64,000 nt of DNA from Gammaproteobacteria bacterium. GTDB lineage: Bacteria; Pseudomonadota; Gammaproteobacteria; Steroidobacterales; Steroidobacteraceae. The notes beneath the pieces were generated by a model. It had not been told where the DNA came from. It ran no database searches and saw only the letters and a list, made by a program, of their open reading frames with translations. Shown one piece after another: positions 63,852 through 64,000 of the stretch. Position 1 is the stretch's first letter. Each line of letters starts with the position of its first letter. The stretch spans positions 1-64,000 of the forward strand of contig RFOD01000001.1 of NCBI GenBank assembly GCA_009926865.1. The letters run 5' to 3'. The position numbers and the translations under genes are program-made.

Positions 63852-64000
63852 TTAACTCCCGTGCCTCATCAAAAATTGTCGTATTAGTTCAACCGCGAGC
63901 CGCATACACTGCGCCTCCGCGCCGATCGGTCGACCGGCTCGCTCCCGGGCATTCCATCCATAGAGATCAAAGTGCGCCCATTTACGTCCACGCGAAATAA
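63852..64000 (-). CDS. C-terminus of an M17 leucyl aminopeptidase, cut by window edge
   Basis: The last 48 codons of a leftward gene. The translated end contains [26 protein letters not shown] and a helix ending FLMRHGS before TAA at 63852-63854. The WAHFD-YxWN then GRP-GGEAQ pattern is diagnostic of the C-terminal end of the cytosol aminopeptidase (M17) family. The metal-binding core lies outside the window. The spacing to ilvD is 7 bases. Confidence 0.75.
   Translation of the reverse strand, partial: ISRGRKWAHFDLYGWNARERAGRPIGAEAQCMRLAVELIRQFLMRHGS

Overview
The window reads as chromosomal DNA of an aerobic gammaproteobacterium. The GC content looks like the high fifties by eye; I did not compute it. 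The evidence is a type II secretion (gsp) run, a gammaproteobacterial fabD-fabG-acpP-fabF-mltG-tmk-holB cluster, an alaA-like aminotransferase, a tonB-exbB-exbD-exbD-TPR cluster and an AddAB-like nuclease-helicase pair. A lineage near Steroidobacterales/Nevskiales is my guess only. There is no rRNA, tRNA, phage, IS element, CRISPR array or recognisable transcription factor. Both edges cut a gene: a membrane-anchored cytochrome c at the left and an M17 leucyl aminopeptidase at the right.

Region 1 (about 0.8-18.9 kb) is a catabolic/uptake island. Leftward genes encode an exported alpha/beta hydrolase and a fumarate-reductase-like flavoprotein. Rightward genes encode an FAD-linked oxidase, a HapK-like small protein, a complete Opp/Dpp-type ABC importer (oppB-C-D-F, with its binding protein further on), an SDR dehydrogenase, a TonB-dependent receptor with its own terminator, a GST whose reading frame lacks a normal start codon, and an unknown protein. 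A two-domain VOC protein, a YfcG-like GST, a small basic protein and a two-cupin protein with a His-rich basic tail close the island at a terminator. The layout suggests outer-membrane and inner-membrane import of one compound followed by redox and glutathione chemistry.

Region 2 (19-41 kb) is mostly housekeeping: alaA-like aminotransferase, AddB/AddA-like DNA repair pair, gspN-M-L-K-J-I-H-G (leftward, without C, D, E, F), the fatty-acid synthesis cluster running into mltG, tmk and holB, then a fadB/fadJ-type beta-oxidation protein with an endonuclease/exonuclease/phosphatase-fold protein.

Region 3 (41-56.9 kb) is a second catabolic island built around a divergent promoter at 51565-51848. 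Leftward: HMG-CoA-lyase-like enzyme, hydantoinase/oxoprolinase A and B, an isochorismatase-fold amidase, an orphan IorB-type molybdenum hydroxylase subunit and an SLC13 carboxylate transporter. Rightward: CaiB/BaiF CoA-transferase, a second isochorismatase-fold enzyme, a second copy of the two-domain VOC protein, and a methyltransferase sandwiched between two small paralogous proteins of unknown family. The set fits oxidation and hydrolytic opening of an N-heterocycle or cyclic amide followed by CoA-dependent cleavage. The substrate cannot be read from sequence.

Region 4 (56.9-64 kb) holds two paralogous TPR proteins, two exbD, exbB and tonB (the energy supply for TonB-dependent receptors), then ilvD and the aminopeptidase end. 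The second exbD carries an apparent one-base frameshift.
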